Below are positions 25,139-34,797 of a DNA stretch of 38,317 bases, piece after piece. The DNA comes from Bacteroidota bacterium (lineage in GTDB: Bacteria > Bacteroidota > Bacteroidia > Chitinophagales > Chitinophagaceae): assembly GCA_026391125.1 (NCBI GenBank), contig JAPLEO010000057.1, positions 1 through 38,317 of the forward strand, given 5' to 3'. The position numbers and the translations under genes were made by a program. Below the pieces are notes generated by a model. It searched no databases. It saw nothing but the letters and a program-made list of their open reading frames with translations, and was not told where the DNA came from. The number at the start of each line of letters is the position of its first letter. Within the stretch, counting starts at the first letter, position 1.

Positions 25139-26386
25139 TTATTTAGTTCTGATCGCTACCACAGGGTCCATTTTTGCGGCAATAAATGCCGGAACGATTC
25201 CTGAGATCACTCCAAGGATGATACAAATACTCAAAGCCAGCGTGATAATATTACCAGATATAAAGATTGGAAATGGAAGTACGCTTGTTAAGCCCAGCGC
25301 CAATAACCAGACCAAGAATACCCCTAAAAATCCTCCGATGATACATAAGAAAGCACTCTCAATTAAAAATTCTGTCAGAATGGTTCCCCGTTTTGCACCA
25401 ATCGCTTTTTTGAGTCCGATCTGACTGGTACGTTCTCTTACGGTAACGAACATGATATTCGCCACTCCAAAAGCTCCCACAATTAAACTCAATCCAGCAA
25501 TTGCCCAACCACCTGCACTCACCTTTCCAAAGAAGCCTTTGATCTGCTCACTAAAAACCGCAATATCATTACAGGTAAAATCGTCTTCCTGCGTAGGACT
25601 CAATTTTCTGATTTGTCGCATGATCCCAACTAATTCCTCTTGTAAAGCCGAGGATGGAATATTGGGTTTTCCTTGCACTAAAATTTTGGGTTGGTTATTA
25701 TCCGGATTATAGACAGTTACAAAATATCTGTAAGACACCAATAAGCATTTATCATAATCAAAACCCCCACCCATACTCTGCCCTTGTTTCTTGATCACCC
25801 CAATCACATTAAGTCTTCTTCCTCTATAGGAGATCTCAGCACCTATTGCCTTTTCTGATTTACCAAACAATTCTTCAGCCACTTGTGTGCCTATTACTAC
25901 AGAGGATGTTCCAAATGTAAACTCAGCATCATTGATATATCTACCATTTTCAATATCGATGGTCTGAATTTTATTGAATTCATCAGAAACGCCATACATA
26001 TTTACTCCATTCAATACATTGTCTTTATAACTCACGTTCACAGTATTTTCCACCATCATTGCTGCATAGGAATATAACTGGCTCTTTTCTTTGATGGTTT
26101 TGATTTCTTCGAATTTAGGCGAAGGGCGTTTTACGAATTTCCACCAAGGATAGTCTGGTCCACCACCATACGACCATTTGTCGATATAAATGGTATTTGT
26201 TCCCAGTGCCTTAATATCGTTCTGTACTTTTTGTTCTAAACTATCCACTGTAGCTAATACACCTATGATACAAAAGATACCAATAGTGATACCAAACAGT
26301 GAAAGGAATGTACGTAGCTTATTACCCTTCAATTCCTGAAGAGCCATTTTGAAGCTATTCCAAAGAATACTTAATTGTTTTAACAT
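25139..26386 (-). CDS. MacB/FtsX-type ABC transporter permease
   Basis: Inner-membrane permease of the MacB/LolC-like type IV ABC group, 415 residues. One N-terminal membrane helix (about 24-46) is followed by a periplasmic MacB core domain (about 50-270), then three helices of the FtsX domain (about 290-410) with VANIMFVTVRERTSQIGLKKAIGAKRGTI. The C-terminus has the family ending AAKMDPVVAIRTK. It stands alone here: no ATPase or membrane-fusion partner is adjacent. Substrate unknown. A TACATTTG element ends just before the ATG. Confidence 0.88.
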   Translation of the reverse strand: MLKQLSILWNSFKMALQELKGNKLRTFLSLFGITIGIFCIIGVLATVDSLEQKVQNDIKALGTNTIYIDKWSYGGGPDYPWWKFVKRPSPKFEEIKTIKEKSQLYSYAAMMVENTVNVSYKDNVLNGVNMYGVSDEFNKIQTIDIENGRYINDAEFTFGTSSVVIGTQVAEELFGKSEKAIGAEISYRGRRLNVIGVIKKQGQSMGGGFDYDKCLLVSYRYFVTVYNPDNNQPKILVQGKPNIPSSALQEELVGIMRQIRKLSPTQEDDFTCNDIAVFSEQIKGFFGKVSAGGWAIAGLSLIVGAFGVANIMFVTVRERTSQIGLKKAIGAKRGTILTEFLIESAFLCIIGGFLGVFLVWLLALGLTSVLPFPIFISGNIITLALSICIILGVISGIVPAFIAAKMDPVVAIRTK

Positions 26387-26390
26387 GTTT

Positions 26391-26398
26391 CAAATGTA
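26391..26398 (-). promoter_or_regulatory. -7 element of the MacB-like permease gene
   Basis: TACATTTG on the minus strand ends five bases before the ATG at 26386, predicting a leaderless transcript. Confidence 0.5.
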
Positions 26399-26430
26399 AG
26401 ATGCGAAGCTTGAAAGATGGTACTAGTTTT

Positions 26431-26446
26431 ATTTGAGCGGTCAAAT
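26431..26446. promoter_or_regulatory. Inverted repeat, possible Crp/Fnr-like site
   Basis: ATTTGA-GCGG-TCAAAT is a perfect 6-bp inverted repeat with a four-base spacer, close in shape to a Crp/Fnr half-site pair (TTGA-N6-TCAA). It lies in the 230-bp gap between the divergent MacB-like gene and sdhC, about 45-60 bp upstream of the former's predicted start. The assignment is tentative; chance occurrence is possible. Confidence 0.3.
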
Positions 26447-26560
26447 GGCTGTTCAACATTTATAAGATTTCCGCCACTAACTATAAACAACTCCAAATTT
26501 TAAATGATTTATGTCAGTTTTCAAACATAAATAGTTCTGAGAAATTCAAAGTTTTAAACC

Positions 26561-26588
26561 TTGGCATTGATTCATGCGTTATTTTTGC
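26561..26588 (+). promoter_or_regulatory. Promoter of the sdhCAB operon
   Basis: TTG (26561-26563), 16 bases, then TATTTTTGC (26580-26588), both parts of the Bacteroidota consensus. The predicted leader is about 26 nt to the sdhC ATG. Confidence 0.7.
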
Positions 26589-26616
26589 AGCGATTTCTCA
26601 AATCTAAACTTGCATT

Positions 26617-27288
26617 ATGACCTGGAAACAAGTCTTCACTTCGTCAGTCGGAAAGAAATTAGTCATGGGTTTCACCGGCATTTTTCTGATTCTTTTTTTA
26701 GTTATTCACGCTGGGCTCAACGCCTGCATCTGGGCAAATGATGGTGGCAAAATGTTTAACTCAGGCGCCCATTTCATGGGTGCGAATGTTGTGCCGAGAA
26801 TTTTAGAGATTGGCTTGTTTGCTGGTCTACTTCTACACATTATTCAAGGTATCATGTTAGAGGTTTCAAACCGTAGTAAAAGAGGTGTTGCCTATGCAAA
26901 AGACTTTGGCAATCAAGGCAGTAAATGGTACAGTAGAAGCATGGGGATCTTAGGTATTTTAATCCTTTTGTTTTTGATTCTACACATGACCGATTTCTGG
27001 TTCCCTAACAGATCCCACCAAGGATTCTTATTAGGTGAGGAAATAGACCTTTACGCAAAAATGAAAGAGACCTTCGCAACCTTATGGGTGGTGATCGTTT
27101 ATGTGTTGGGATGTTTATCATTAGGCTATCACTTGGCACATGGGTTTCAAAGTGCATTCAAAACAATGGGTGTTCATAATAAGAAATACAATCAACTACT
27201 TACAAGTTTGGGGTATTGTTTTTCTATTGTAATTACATTGGCTTTTGTAATGATGCCTTTGAGCTTTTATTTGGGATGGCTTAATTAA
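26617..27288 (+). CDS. sdhC: Succinate dehydrogenase/fumarate reductase cytochrome b subunit
   Basis: Membrane anchor of complex II, 223 residues with five predicted helices and several in-membrane histidines (for example LVIHAGLN, LLLHIIQG, LILHMTDFW, LGYHLAHGF) suited to bind two hemes. This matches the single-subunit diheme b558 type of Bacteroidota and epsilonproteobacteria, so no separate SdhD is expected. It passes electrons between the quinone pool and the SdhB iron-sulfur clusters. It is first in the operon, 54 bp before sdhA. Confidence 0.94.
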   Translation: MTWKQVFTSSVGKKLVMGFTGIFLILFLVIHAGLNACIWANDGGKMFNSGAHFMGANVVPRILEIGLFAGLLLHIIQGIMLEVSNRSKRGVAYAKDFGNQGSKWYSRSMGILGILILLFLILHMTDFWFPNRSHQGFLLGEEIDLYAKMKETFATLWVVIVYVLGCLSLGYHLAHGFQSAFKTMGVHNKKYNQLLTSLGYCFSIVITLAFVMMPLSFYLGWLN

Positions 27289-27342
27289 TAGCTATTCAAC
27301 TGATCAATAAAAAGAAATTCTAATCATAGTAAACTTGATGAT

Positions 27343-29316
27343 ATGTTAGACGCAAAAATCCCTGCGGGGTCTTTAGATGATAAATGGACCGATTATAAGG
27401 GACATTGTAAACTAGTAAACCCTGCTAACAAACGTAAACTAGAAGTAATCGTTGTGGGTACCGGTTTGGCTGGTGCTTCTGCTGCTGCTTCTTTAGGTGA
27501 GTTAGGATATAAAGTAAAAGCATTTTGTTATCAGGATTCTCCTCGTCGAGCACATAGTATTGCTGCACAAGGTGGTATCAATGCTGCCAAAAATTATCAA
27601 AACGATGGAGATAGCGTTTTCCGTTTATTCTACGACACCATTAAGGGTGGCGATTACCGCGCTCGCGAAGCGAACGTACACCGTTTGGCAGAAGTGAGTG
27701 GTAATATCATCGACCAATGCGTTGCGCAAGGCGTTCCCTTTGCTCGTGAATACGGTGGCTTATTAAGTAACCGTTCTTTTGGTGGTACACAGGTACAAAG
27801 AACTTTTTATGCGGCCGGACAAACTGGTCAGCAATTATTAATAGGCGCTTACCAAGCTTTAGAAAGACAGGTAGCACTCGGTAATGTGAAAATGTACGCT
27901 CGCCATGAAATGTTGGAAGTTGTAAAGATCGATGATAAGGCGCGTGGTATTATCGCTAGAAACCTAGTAAGCGGCGAACTAGAAAAACATTTTGGTCACG
28001 CTGTTTTATTATGCACTGGTGGTTACGGAAACGTATTTTATTTATCAACCAATGCAATGGGTTGCAATGTTACAGCAGCTTGGAAAGCACACAAAGATGG
28101 CGCTGCATTTGCTAACCCTTGTTTTACTCAGATCCACCCTACTTGTATTCCTGTAAGTGGAGACCATCAATCTAAATTGACTTTGATGTCAGAGTCGCTT
28201 CGTAACGATGGTAGAATCTGGGTTCCAAAAAAGAAAGCAGACGAAAGAAAAGCAATTGATATTCCAGAAGAAGAAAGAGACTATTACTTAGAAAGAAGGT
28301 ATCCAGCATTTGGTAACCTTGTTCCTCGTGACGTAGCATCACGTGCTGCAAAAGAAAGATGTGATGAAGGATATGGTGTTGGTACAAGTAAGCAAGCAGT
28401 TTACTTAGATTTTGCCGATGCCATTGTTCGTTACGGAAAGATCGAAGCTGGTAAAGAAGGCAATGATCATATGAGTATGGAAGACATCATTGTTTTGGGT
28501 AAAGAAGTTGTGAAAGAAAAATATGGTAATCTATTCGATATGTACGAAAAGATCACTGGCGAAAATCCATATGAATTCCCAATGCGTATTTATCCTGCAG
28601 TACACTATACCATGGGTGGATTATGGGTAGATTACGAATTACAAACTACCGTTAAAGGCTTGTATTGCCTAGGTGAAGCTAACTTCAGCGATCATGGCGC
28701 AAACCGCTTAGGGGCTTCTGCATTGATGCAAGGTTTAGCAGATGGTTACTTTGTTGTTCCATATACTTTAGGAAATAATTTAGCAGACGATATCTATAGT
28801 AAAGCAATTGAAACTTCTCACCCTGCATTCGCAGCGGCTGAAAAAGTTGCGGCAGATAGAATTCAAAAATTAATGGGCATTAAGGGTAAACAATCTGTAG
28901 AAAGTTTCCATAAGCGTTTGGGTAAGATCATTTGGGACAAATGTGGTATGGCTCGTAACGAAAAAGGTTTGAAAGAAGCTATCGCAGAAGTTCAAGCTTT
29001 GAAAAAAGAATTTTGGAGCGATGTTCGTATACCTGGAGAGATCAACGAAATGAATCCTGAACTGGATAAGGCAAATCGTGTTGCTGATTTCATTGAATTG
29101 GGCGAATTGATGTGTATCGATGCTTTAAACAGAAATGAAAGTTGCGGTGGACACTTTAGAGAAGAATATCAAACAGAAGAAGGAGAAGCTTTGCGGGATG
29201 ATGAAAATTACATGTATGTAGCTGCTTGGGAATACAAAGCTGAACACGAATGGACCTTGCACAAAGAACCATTGGTATACGATGTTGTAAAACCATCTCA
29301 ACGCTCTTATAAATAA
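27343..29316 (+). CDS. sdhA: Succinate dehydrogenase/fumarate reductase flavoprotein subunit
   Basis: Catalytic subunit of complex II, oxidising succinate to fumarate or the reverse. The 657-residue protein has the dinucleotide-binding fold [19 protein letters not shown] (37-55), the covalent FAD-attachment histidine H71 in [10 protein letters not shown], and the active-site region around IHPTCIP and [11 protein letters not shown]. The C-terminal domain is standard. Length and pattern match the Bacteroidota form. Direction of catalysis cannot be read from the sequence. Confidence 0.97.
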   Translation: MLDAKIPAGSLDDKWTDYKGHCKLVNPANKRKLEVIVVGTGLAGASAAASLGELGYKVKAFCYQDSPRRAHSIAAQGGINAAKNYQNDGDSVFRLFYDTIKGGDYRAREANVHRLAEVSGNIIDQCVAQGVPFAREYGGLLSNRSFGGTQVQRTFYAAGQTGQQLLIGAYQALERQVALGNVKMYARHEMLEVVKIDDKARGIIARNLVSGELEKHFGHAVLLCTGGYGNVFYLSTNAMGCNVTAAWKAHKDGAAFANPCFTQIHPTCIPVSGDHQSKLTLMSESLRNDGRIWVPKKKADERKAIDIPEEERDYYLERRYPAFGNLVPRDVASRAAKERCDEGYGVGTSKQAVYLDFADAIVRYGKIEAGKEGNDHMSMEDIIVLGKEVVKEKYGNLFDMYEKITGENPYEFPMRIYPAVHYTMGGLWVDYELQTTVKGLYCLGEANFSDHGANRLGASALMQGLADGYFVVPYTLGNNLADDIYSKAIETSHPAFAAAEKVAADRIQKLMGIKGKQSVESFHKRLGKIIWDKCGMARNEKGLKEAIAEVQALKKEFWSDVRIPGEINEMNPELDKANRVADFIELGELMCIDALNRNESCGGHFREEYQTEEGEALRDDENYMYVAAWEYKAEHEWTLHKEPLVYDVVKPSQRSYK

Positions 29317-29339
29317 AATATAAAAAACAGTCGATTCAT

Positions 29340-29369
29340 TTTTTGAATTTTGACTTTTTGAATTTTGAC
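29340..29369 (+). repeat. Tandem 15-bp duplication before sdhB
   Basis: TTTTTGAATTTTGAC occurs twice head to tail (29340-29354 and 29355-29369) in the 77-bp gap between sdhA and sdhB. Being a multiple of three it keeps an upstream TTG frame open, but that extension is not needed by SdhB. Confidence 0.85.
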
Positions 29370-29393
29370 TTAAACAACGACAAACTTTATAGA

Positions 29394-30158
29394 ATGGAAC
29401 ACTACAATATGAATTTGACTGTTAAAGTGTGGAGACAAAAAAACAGTAAGGATAAAGGTGGTTTTGTAAGCTATCCAGTTAAGGATATTTCTTCTGAAAT
29501 GTCATTCCTTGAAATGATTGATGTATTGAACGAACAATTGATCGTGGATGGTGCAGAACCTATTGCGTTCGACCATGATTGTAGAGAAGGTATCTGTGGA
29601 CAGTGTTCTTTGTACATTAATGGTAAGCCGCACGGACCTTGGATGGCCAATACCACTTGTCAGTTACACATGCGCGCTTTCAAAGATGGCGATACTATTG
29701 TAGTTGAACCATGGAGAGCGGGTGCATTCCCTGTTATTAAAGATTTGATGGTAGATCGTTCTGCATTTGACCGTATTATTCAAGCAGGTGGTTATATCAG
29801 TGTAAATACAGGAAACGCTGTTGACGGAAACTCATTACCTATCAATAAAGATCATGCAGATGCTTCTTTTGCAGCTGCAATGTGTATCGGATGTGGTGCC
29901 TGTGTTGCTGCTTGTAAAAATAGTTCTGCCATGTTATTCTTGAGTGCAAAAGTTGCGCACTTGGCATTATTGCCACAAGGCGAACCAGAACGTAAATCAA
30001 GGGTTTTAAACATGGTAGCTCAAATGGATAAAGAAGGTTTTGGAGCTTGTACCAACACTGGTGCTTGTGAAGCTACCTGCCCTAAAGAAATCTCCATCAG
30101 CAATATCGCTCGATTAAATAAAGAATATATTTTCTCTAGCTTAACTGCCGAAAAGTAA
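29394..30158 (+). CDS. sdhB: Succinate dehydrogenase/fumarate reductase iron-sulfur subunit
   Basis: Electron-transfer subunit of complex II, 254 residues from the ATG at 29394. The N-terminal ferredoxin domain binds [2Fe-2S] through CREGICGQC and a later Cys (TTCQLH). The C-terminal domain binds [4Fe-4S] and [3Fe-4S] through [11 protein letters not shown] and [12 protein letters not shown]. An in-frame TTG at 29343 would add 17 residues translated from a tandem duplication and is rejected; ATG 29409 is also possible. It ends the operon, and a strong terminator follows. Confidence 0.96.
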   Translation: MEHYNMNLTVKVWRQKNSKDKGGFVSYPVKDISSEMSFLEMIDVLNEQLIVDGAEPIAFDHDCREGICGQCSLYINGKPHGPWMANTTCQLHMRAFKDGDTIVVEPWRAGAFPVIKDLMVDRSAFDRIIQAGGYISVNTGNAVDGNSLPINKDHADASFAAAMCIGCGACVAACKNSSAMLFLSAKVAHLALLPQGEPERKSRVLNMVAQMDKEGFGACTNTGACEATCPKEISISNIARLNKEYIFSSLTAEK

Positions 30159-30176
30159 TATTTGAACATACTATTG

Positions 30177-30213
30177 AGCCCCATTCCTATCATCAGGGAT
30201 GGGGCTTTTTTTT
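30177..30213 (+). terminator. Rho-independent terminator of sdhCAB
   Basis: AGCCCCATTCC and GGGATGGGGCT form an 11-bp stem (one T-G wobble) with an eight-base loop, followed by eight T residues, 19 bp after the sdhB stop. Confidence 0.95.
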
Positions 30214-30292
30214 GCCGATTATCATAAAGCACTTTATTAGCACATCCCTTTGTTCGTATTTTCAATGAATACCATCACAGCAAAACAACACT

Positions 30293-30850
30293 ATGAACAA
30301 ACCTTCCTTTATAGCTATTCAGATTAGCGCAACTGCACTTGTTGCCCTATTTATTGGAGCGATTTTGATCTGGGAAAAATTTCATGGCGGCGTCGTTACA
30401 CACCATCTACTTCAACGAAGCGATCTGCCTGGTATCTCAAATTGGTGGGGAATAGTTTTGCTACCTTTTTTATCTTGGGTTAGTTTCTATAGAATTCAAA
30501 AAAGATTTATTCAAATCGATAATGGCAGAAATACACAACAGATTTTTATTAGGAATAGTGTATTAGGTTTTCTAGGTGCACTGCTGTTTGGGATTGTTTT
30601 AGCTGTTGCATTTTCAAATGGGTATGCCAATTTTATCGACTACCAAGTAGATTTTCTATTATTACTTTTGCTTTTCGTCCCAATCTACAGATCTGAATAT
30701 ATACTCGGCTTTGTAATGGGAATGAGCTTTGCTTTGGGAGCTATTTTACCAACTGCTTTTGCACTGATCATCGCATTACTAAGCAGTATCATCTATCTTT
30801 ATCTTCGTCCCCTTATTCTTAGAATATTCAAGAGAAAAGAAAAAAAGTAA
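30293..30850 (+). CDS. Small integral membrane protein of unknown function
   Basis: A 185-residue protein with about five hydrophobic segments (roughly 8-27, 46-64, 85-106, 114-129 and 136-172) and a strongly basic C-terminal tail (KRKEKK). I do not recognise a family or motif. It begins after the sdhB terminator and ends 12 bp before trmN6, so the two are probably co-transcribed, though no functional link is evident. Confidence 0.72.
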   Translation: MNKPSFIAIQISATALVALFIGAILIWEKFHGGVVTHHLLQRSDLPGISNWWGIVLLPFLSWVSFYRIQKRFIQIDNGRNTQQIFIRNSVLGFLGALLFGIVLAVAFSNGYANFIDYQVDFLLLLLLFVPIYRSEYILGFVMGMSFALGAILPTAFALIIALLSSIIYLYLRPLILRIFKRKEKK

Positions 30851-30862
30851 TCGGCGCTTGTT

Positions 30863-31585
30863 ATGTCAAATCACTATTTCCAATTCAAACAATTTAAAAT
30901 AGAGCAAGAACATTGTGCCATGAAAGTGTGTACCGACGCATGTTTGTTTGGAGCATGGTGCGTAGAATTATTAGCAGCACAAAATTATTCAAGGCAAATC
31001 AAGGTTCTAGATATTGGTACAGGCACTGGTTTACTCAGCCTAATTCTTTCCCAAGAAATTGATTGTTCCATTGATGCCATCGAAATTGATGAAGCGGCAG
31101 CTAAGCAAGCAGCCAATAATTTTTCTGCTGCAAGTTTTGGATCAAATATCAAGACAATAACAGCGGACATTACAAATTGGGATTCCAACAACAGGTATGA
31201 TTGCATCATCACAAATCCTCCATTTTTCGAAAACGATCTACTGTCCACAGACAGCAAAAGAAATCTGGCATTACACAGCACTGCTTTGAATTTAAAAGAA
31301 ATAGCAGCGATCATTGAAAAGAAAATAACACTTGATGGAATTGCTGCAATATTGGTTCCATTTCATAGAAAGGAATCAATGATCCAGCTTGCACAAGAAA
31401 AGGGATTACTACTATTCGCAAATGCAGACATCAAACAAACCCCAACACATCCGCATTTCAGGACATTTCTAGCCTTCTCCAAAAAAGCAAAAACCCTGCA
31501 GTCTGAAGAAATCATCATTCAAGACAACAGGGTTTATACAGAAAGATTTATCAACCTCTTAAAGAACTATTATCTAGCTTTTTAA
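30863..31585 (+). CDS. trmN6: tRNA1(Val) adenine-37 N6-methyltransferase
   Basis: Class I SAM-dependent methyltransferase of the YfiC/TrmN6 family, which methylates A37 of tRNA-Val. The N-terminal FKQFKIEQEHCAMKVCTDACLFGAW matches the family. The SAM-binding motif is VLDIGTGTGLLSL (48-60), and the catalytic NPPF is at 118-121, the mark of N6-adenine enzymes. The length of 240 residues is normal. A dispersed hairpin module and a 7-bp array lie between it and the convergent peptidase gene. Confidence 0.92.
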   Translation: MSNHYFQFKQFKIEQEHCAMKVCTDACLFGAWCVELLAAQNYSRQIKVLDIGTGTGLLSLILSQEIDCSIDAIEIDEAAAKQAANNFSAASFGSNIKTITADITNWDSNNRYDCIITNPPFFENDLLSTDSKRNLALHSTALNLKEIAAIIEKKITLDGIAAILVPFHRKESMIQLAQEKGLLLFANADIKQTPTHPHFRTFLAFSKKAKTLQSEEIIIQDNRVYTERFINLLKNYYLAF

Positions 31586-31607
31586 AGCGTCTCATAGATG
31601 TTGGGTT

Positions 31608-31642
31608 CCCCAGCTTGAAAGCCGGGGTTAACGTATTTCTTT
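31608..31642 (-). repeat. Dispersed hairpin module, copy 2
   Basis: On the minus strand this reads AAAGAAATACGTTAACCCC, then a hairpin of CCCCGGCTT with AAGCTGGGG (one G-U pair). It is the inverted copy of 19877-19911, differing at a single base, and again follows a 7-bp array on the same strand. Confidence 0.85.
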
Positions 31643-31733
31643 TCATCTTTTTCCACTCCTCACTCCTCACTCCTCACTCCTCACTTTTTCTCTTACCCTC
31701 CTCTCTTCACTTTTATCTTTTATCTCTTATCTA
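31643..31733 (-). repeat. 7-bp periodic array overlapping the end of the S9 peptidase gene
   Basis: On the minus strand the units run AGATAAG, AGATAAA, AGATAAA, AGTGAAG, AGAGGAG, GGTAAGA, GAAAAAG, TGAGGAG four times, TGGAAAA, AGATG. The first unit supplies the last codons and the stop of the peptidase gene. Unit order (AGATAAA, then AGTGAAG-AGAGGAG, then TGAGGAG) is the same as in the 19719-19851 copy, so the two are related over their whole length. Confidence 0.9.
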
Positions 31734-34683
31734 AATCTAGCCCCCAACTCCTTCCCTTCAAGATTGCAGGAACTCCTTCGCTGATCCAAGTTGCAGGCTT
31801 CTCTCCTTTTAATAAATAATCGAAGAATTGTTGTTCGCGAATTGAAATGTCTTTTTTATTTCTACGCTCAATCAAATTGTGCGCTTCATTATTATAGTTC
31901 AACATCCAGACTTTTTTACCTAGTCTACGCATACCCGTAAACATTTCGATGCCCTGATACCAAGGCACAGCATCATCTGCATCATTTGCCATGATCACTA
32001 GCGGTGTGGTTACTTTTGGAAGTGAGAATAACGCTGAATTTTGAATATATAAATTCGGTTTCTCCCATAATGTTCCCCCTATTCTACTTTGTGTTTTCTC
32101 ATATTGAAATTGGCGATTCATTCCAGAACCCCAACGAATACCACCATAGGCACTTGTCATATTAGCAACAGGAGCACCAGCCCATGCCGCCGCATATAAA
32201 TTGGTTTTAGTGATCAGGTACACAATCTGATAGCCACCCCAACTCTGACCTTGTAAGCCCATTTTAGTACTATCAACATATCCCAATTTTACAACTGCTC
32301 TGGTACCACTTACAATATAATCATAAGCGCCCTGACCAGGATAACCTGTCTTGTACCAAATATCTGGGACAAATACAATGTAGCCCCTACTCACAAAGAA
32401 TGGAATATTCAACCTAGAAGGTGTAGGAGTTGGTGCGTTATAATTATATAAAGTATTGTTGTTACGCTCATAGAAATAAACGATCATCGGATACTTTTTC
32501 TTTGGATCAAAATCCTCTGGTTTGTAAATAATCCCTTCTGTTTCTTTTCCGGTATACGCTTTCCATTTAAACAATTCAGCTGTACCCCAATTGTAATTGC
32601 TTTGTTGTGGATTGGGTTGATACAAAATATTTCCTGGTAACTTTTTAGCATCGCTAAAATTATTCGCTGAAATATCTGCTACCCTTATATCAGCAGCATG
32701 TAAGTAGGTTTCAGTTGCATAACTAAATACATTGGCTTGCTTTGCTTTTATGGCACCAGTAACTCTTGTAGGATACGAAGCTGCAGGCTTAAATTCATTT
32801 CCTAGAACCTGCCAAACCAATCCAGACCCTTTATCGGTATTATTATAAGACGACAATAATAATTGCTGTCCGGTCTTATAAAACTTCTCTTCCCTGTCTA
32901 TTAAAATATTACGATAAGTGATCTTATTTTTTCTACCAAATCCACCAGTAATACAAACAGAAGCCTTCACACCTAGTGGATCTACTTGCCAAATATCAAA
33001 CTCATCATAGATCAAAACAAATGCATCATTTTCTGTCCATCCCATAATTCCATAAGCATTTGGATCATCGGGTACATCATTCTCCACATCATACAATGGA
33101 TACTTGATGTCTTTTGCTATTGGAGTAGATTGTTTGGTGTCAGAATTATAAACCGTATAAATACGTTTTACATCATCGTAATTGATGAGAAATTTCCCGG
33201 TGTAAGATGTACTAACATTACCTTTTAATTCTTTTTGAATCAAACTAGATTGACCAGTTTTCACATTTATCGCGTACAGATCGCTTTGAATAAATCCTTG
33301 CCACTGCATAGCCACTCTTTTACCTTTATCAGCAAGTGCATAGGCCATGGTGCCATCTCCTTCTTTTGTTAAATAAACGGTACGGTAGTCTGGACTTCCC
33401 AATTGAATGATCTCGTTCTTATCAAAATCAAATCTAGCGATATGACTTTTTCTTAATTCAGCTTCTAAATTTTTTAATTGCATAGGCTGCAAATAGTCAT
33501 CATTGTAATGCCACACGTCAACTGCTACCCTTTCAAAATCAGGCAGTGTGGTATCTTTTACTGGAAGTATTGGAGCTGTTCCAAAAAAAAGTTGTTGTCC
33601 GTTTTTGCTAAAAACAATATTTCCATTTTCACTAACAGTAAACTTCGAAGGCATCCCATTGGTTGTTTTATCAGCAATCAATTTGGCACTGTCCTGTCCT
33701 TCCTTATAATAATATAATTTATAAAATTTCTGAAGCGATTTAGAACTACTATCACGCTCAGCTACAAATGCAATCTGCAAACCTTCTTCATCTATTTTAT
33801 AGCCTTTTGCATCATTGAAATTTTTAAATATCGTATGCTCAGTATTTTTTTGAAGGTCTACTTTCACAACTAATGGTCTAACGAGTGTGTCCCCAGTTTT
33901 TTTACTGGTTTCATACACCAACGCTGTTCCTTTTTTATTGAAATAATATTCAGTAACAAGTTTGACGGTGTGCTGATCACCTGTTTTTAAATTTCTTAGC
34001 GTTAGCTCAGTACCTTCTTCAATGGGATCTTCTGTTGTTTTTGCAACAGCTGGTTTAGCGTCTTTCTTAGTTGCTTGCAATACAGTCATTCCTTTTAATC
34101 TTGCGTCTGTAGCTTTTAAACGAATACTATCAGCAACGCGCATTAAACTATCTGACAAACTGATCATCGCATTGATCTTTGCGGCAGAATCTAATTCAGC
34201 TTTTGGTTTTGTTGCATCAGTAGCAGATTTCTCTGCAAGCCATACCAGCCAGTTTCCTGAGTCATCTGCCAATTTGAAGCTTTTAATTTTTGGAACTTTT
34301 ACTGCCAAATCTTTTCCAAGCTCTAGAAAGGCCAAACTATCCTTGGGCATTTCTTCGGGCTTCTTCTTTTTTATTTTCGCATCGCGAGTATCCTTGAAAC
34401 TAGGTTTGATCTTAAATACCAAGTATCGACTATCCTGGGTAAATTCTGCTCCATATCCTCTTGGGTATTCTTTTTTATAATTGCCATTCACCTCTTGCAC
34501 AATCAAAACACCATCCCCTTCCTGCGGGTTTACTGCAAAGGCTATATATTTTCCATCATTACTCAATATCCGCTCTGAAATAGACTGCCAGCTATCATAA
34601 ACAGTATGATCCAATGGTTTTTTCTGTGCATTTAAAAAACTAACTGTGCCAATTAAACAAATTACTAGGATGAGTTGTTTCAT
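31720..34683 (-). CDS. Secreted S9-family prolyl-oligopeptidase-like serine peptidase
   Basis: Large 987-residue exported peptidase. It has a signal peptide (about 1-19, ending LNAQ), a long beta-propeller-like N-terminal region with a low-complexity Lys/Ala/Asp-rich insertion (about 160-215), and a C-terminal alpha/beta-hydrolase domain (about 720-970). The catalytic triad can be read as S814 (GQSWGGYQ), D903 (NDADDAVP) and H935 (NEAHNL). S9 enzymes cut short peptides, often after proline; substrate is unknown. The last codons (DKR-stop) fall inside a 7-bp repeat array. It diverges from a TonB-dependent receptor across 114 bp, which might link peptide breakdown and uptake, but this is only inference. 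Confidence 0.9.
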   Translation of the reverse strand: MKQLILVICLIGTVSFLNAQKKPLDHTVYDSWQSISERILSNDGKYIAFAVNPQEGDGVLIVQEVNGNYKKEYPRGYGAEFTQDSRYLVFKIKPSFKDTRDAKIKKKKPEEMPKDSLAFLELGKDLAVKVPKIKSFKLADDSGNWLVWLAEKSATDATKPKAELDSAAKINAMISLSDSLMRVADSIRLKATDARLKGMTVLQATKKDAKPAVAKTTEDPIEEGTELTLRNLKTGDQHTVKLVTEYYFNKKGTALVYETSKKTGDTLVRPLVVKVDLQKNTEHTIFKNFNDAKGYKIDEEGLQIAFVAERDSSSKSLQKFYKLYYYKEGQDSAKLIADKTTNGMPSKFTVSENGNIVFSKNGQQLFFGTAPILPVKDTTLPDFERVAVDVWHYNDDYLQPMQLKNLEAELRKSHIARFDFDKNEIIQLGSPDYRTVYLTKEGDGTMAYALADKGKRVAMQWQGFIQSDLYAINVKTGQSSLIQKELKGNVSTSYTGKFLINYDDVKRIYTVYNSDTKQSTPIAKDIKYPLYDVENDVPDDPNAYGIMGWTENDAFVLIYDEFDIWQVDPLGVKASVCITGGFGRKNKITYRNILIDREEKFYKTGQQLLLSSYNNTDKGSGLVWQVLGNEFKPAASYPTRVTGAIKAKQANVFSYATETYLHAADIRVADISANNFSDAKKLPGNILYQPNPQQSNYNWGTAELFKWKAYTGKETEGIIYKPEDFDPKKKYPMIVYFYERNNNTLYNYNAPTPTPSRLNIPFFVSRGYIVFVPDIWYKTGYPGQGAYDYIVSGTRAVVKLGYVDSTKMGLQGQSWGGYQIVYLITKTNLYAAAWAGAPVANMTSAYGGIRWGSGMNRQFQYEKTQSRIGGTLWEKPNLYIQNSALFSLPKVTTPLVIMANDADDAVPWYQGIEMFTGMRRLGKKVWMLNYNNEAHNLIERRNKKDISIREQQFFDYLLKGEKPATWISEGVPAILKGRSWGLDLDKR

Positions 34684-34771
34684 ATGAATTCTATTATCTT
34701 ATAAATATAACACAGGAACAGTAAAATACCCCTGCTTTTACATGAATGGAGGAATTCTAAAAAAGCGGTTG

Positions 34772-34780
34772 TAAATTTGC
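34772..34780 (+). promoter_or_regulatory. Promoter element of the TonB-dependent receptor gene
   Basis: TAAATTTGC matches TAnnTTTGC. The predicted leader is about 15 nt to the ATG at 34798, and the element overlaps the alternative TTG start at 34777, arguing against it. Confidence 0.6.
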
Positions 34781-34797
34781 AAAATCAAATAAACAGG

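Noticed and set aside
29343..29393. TTG start extending SdhB by 17 residues
   Set aside because: The added residues come from a tandem 15-bp duplication and the family starts near the ATG at 29394.
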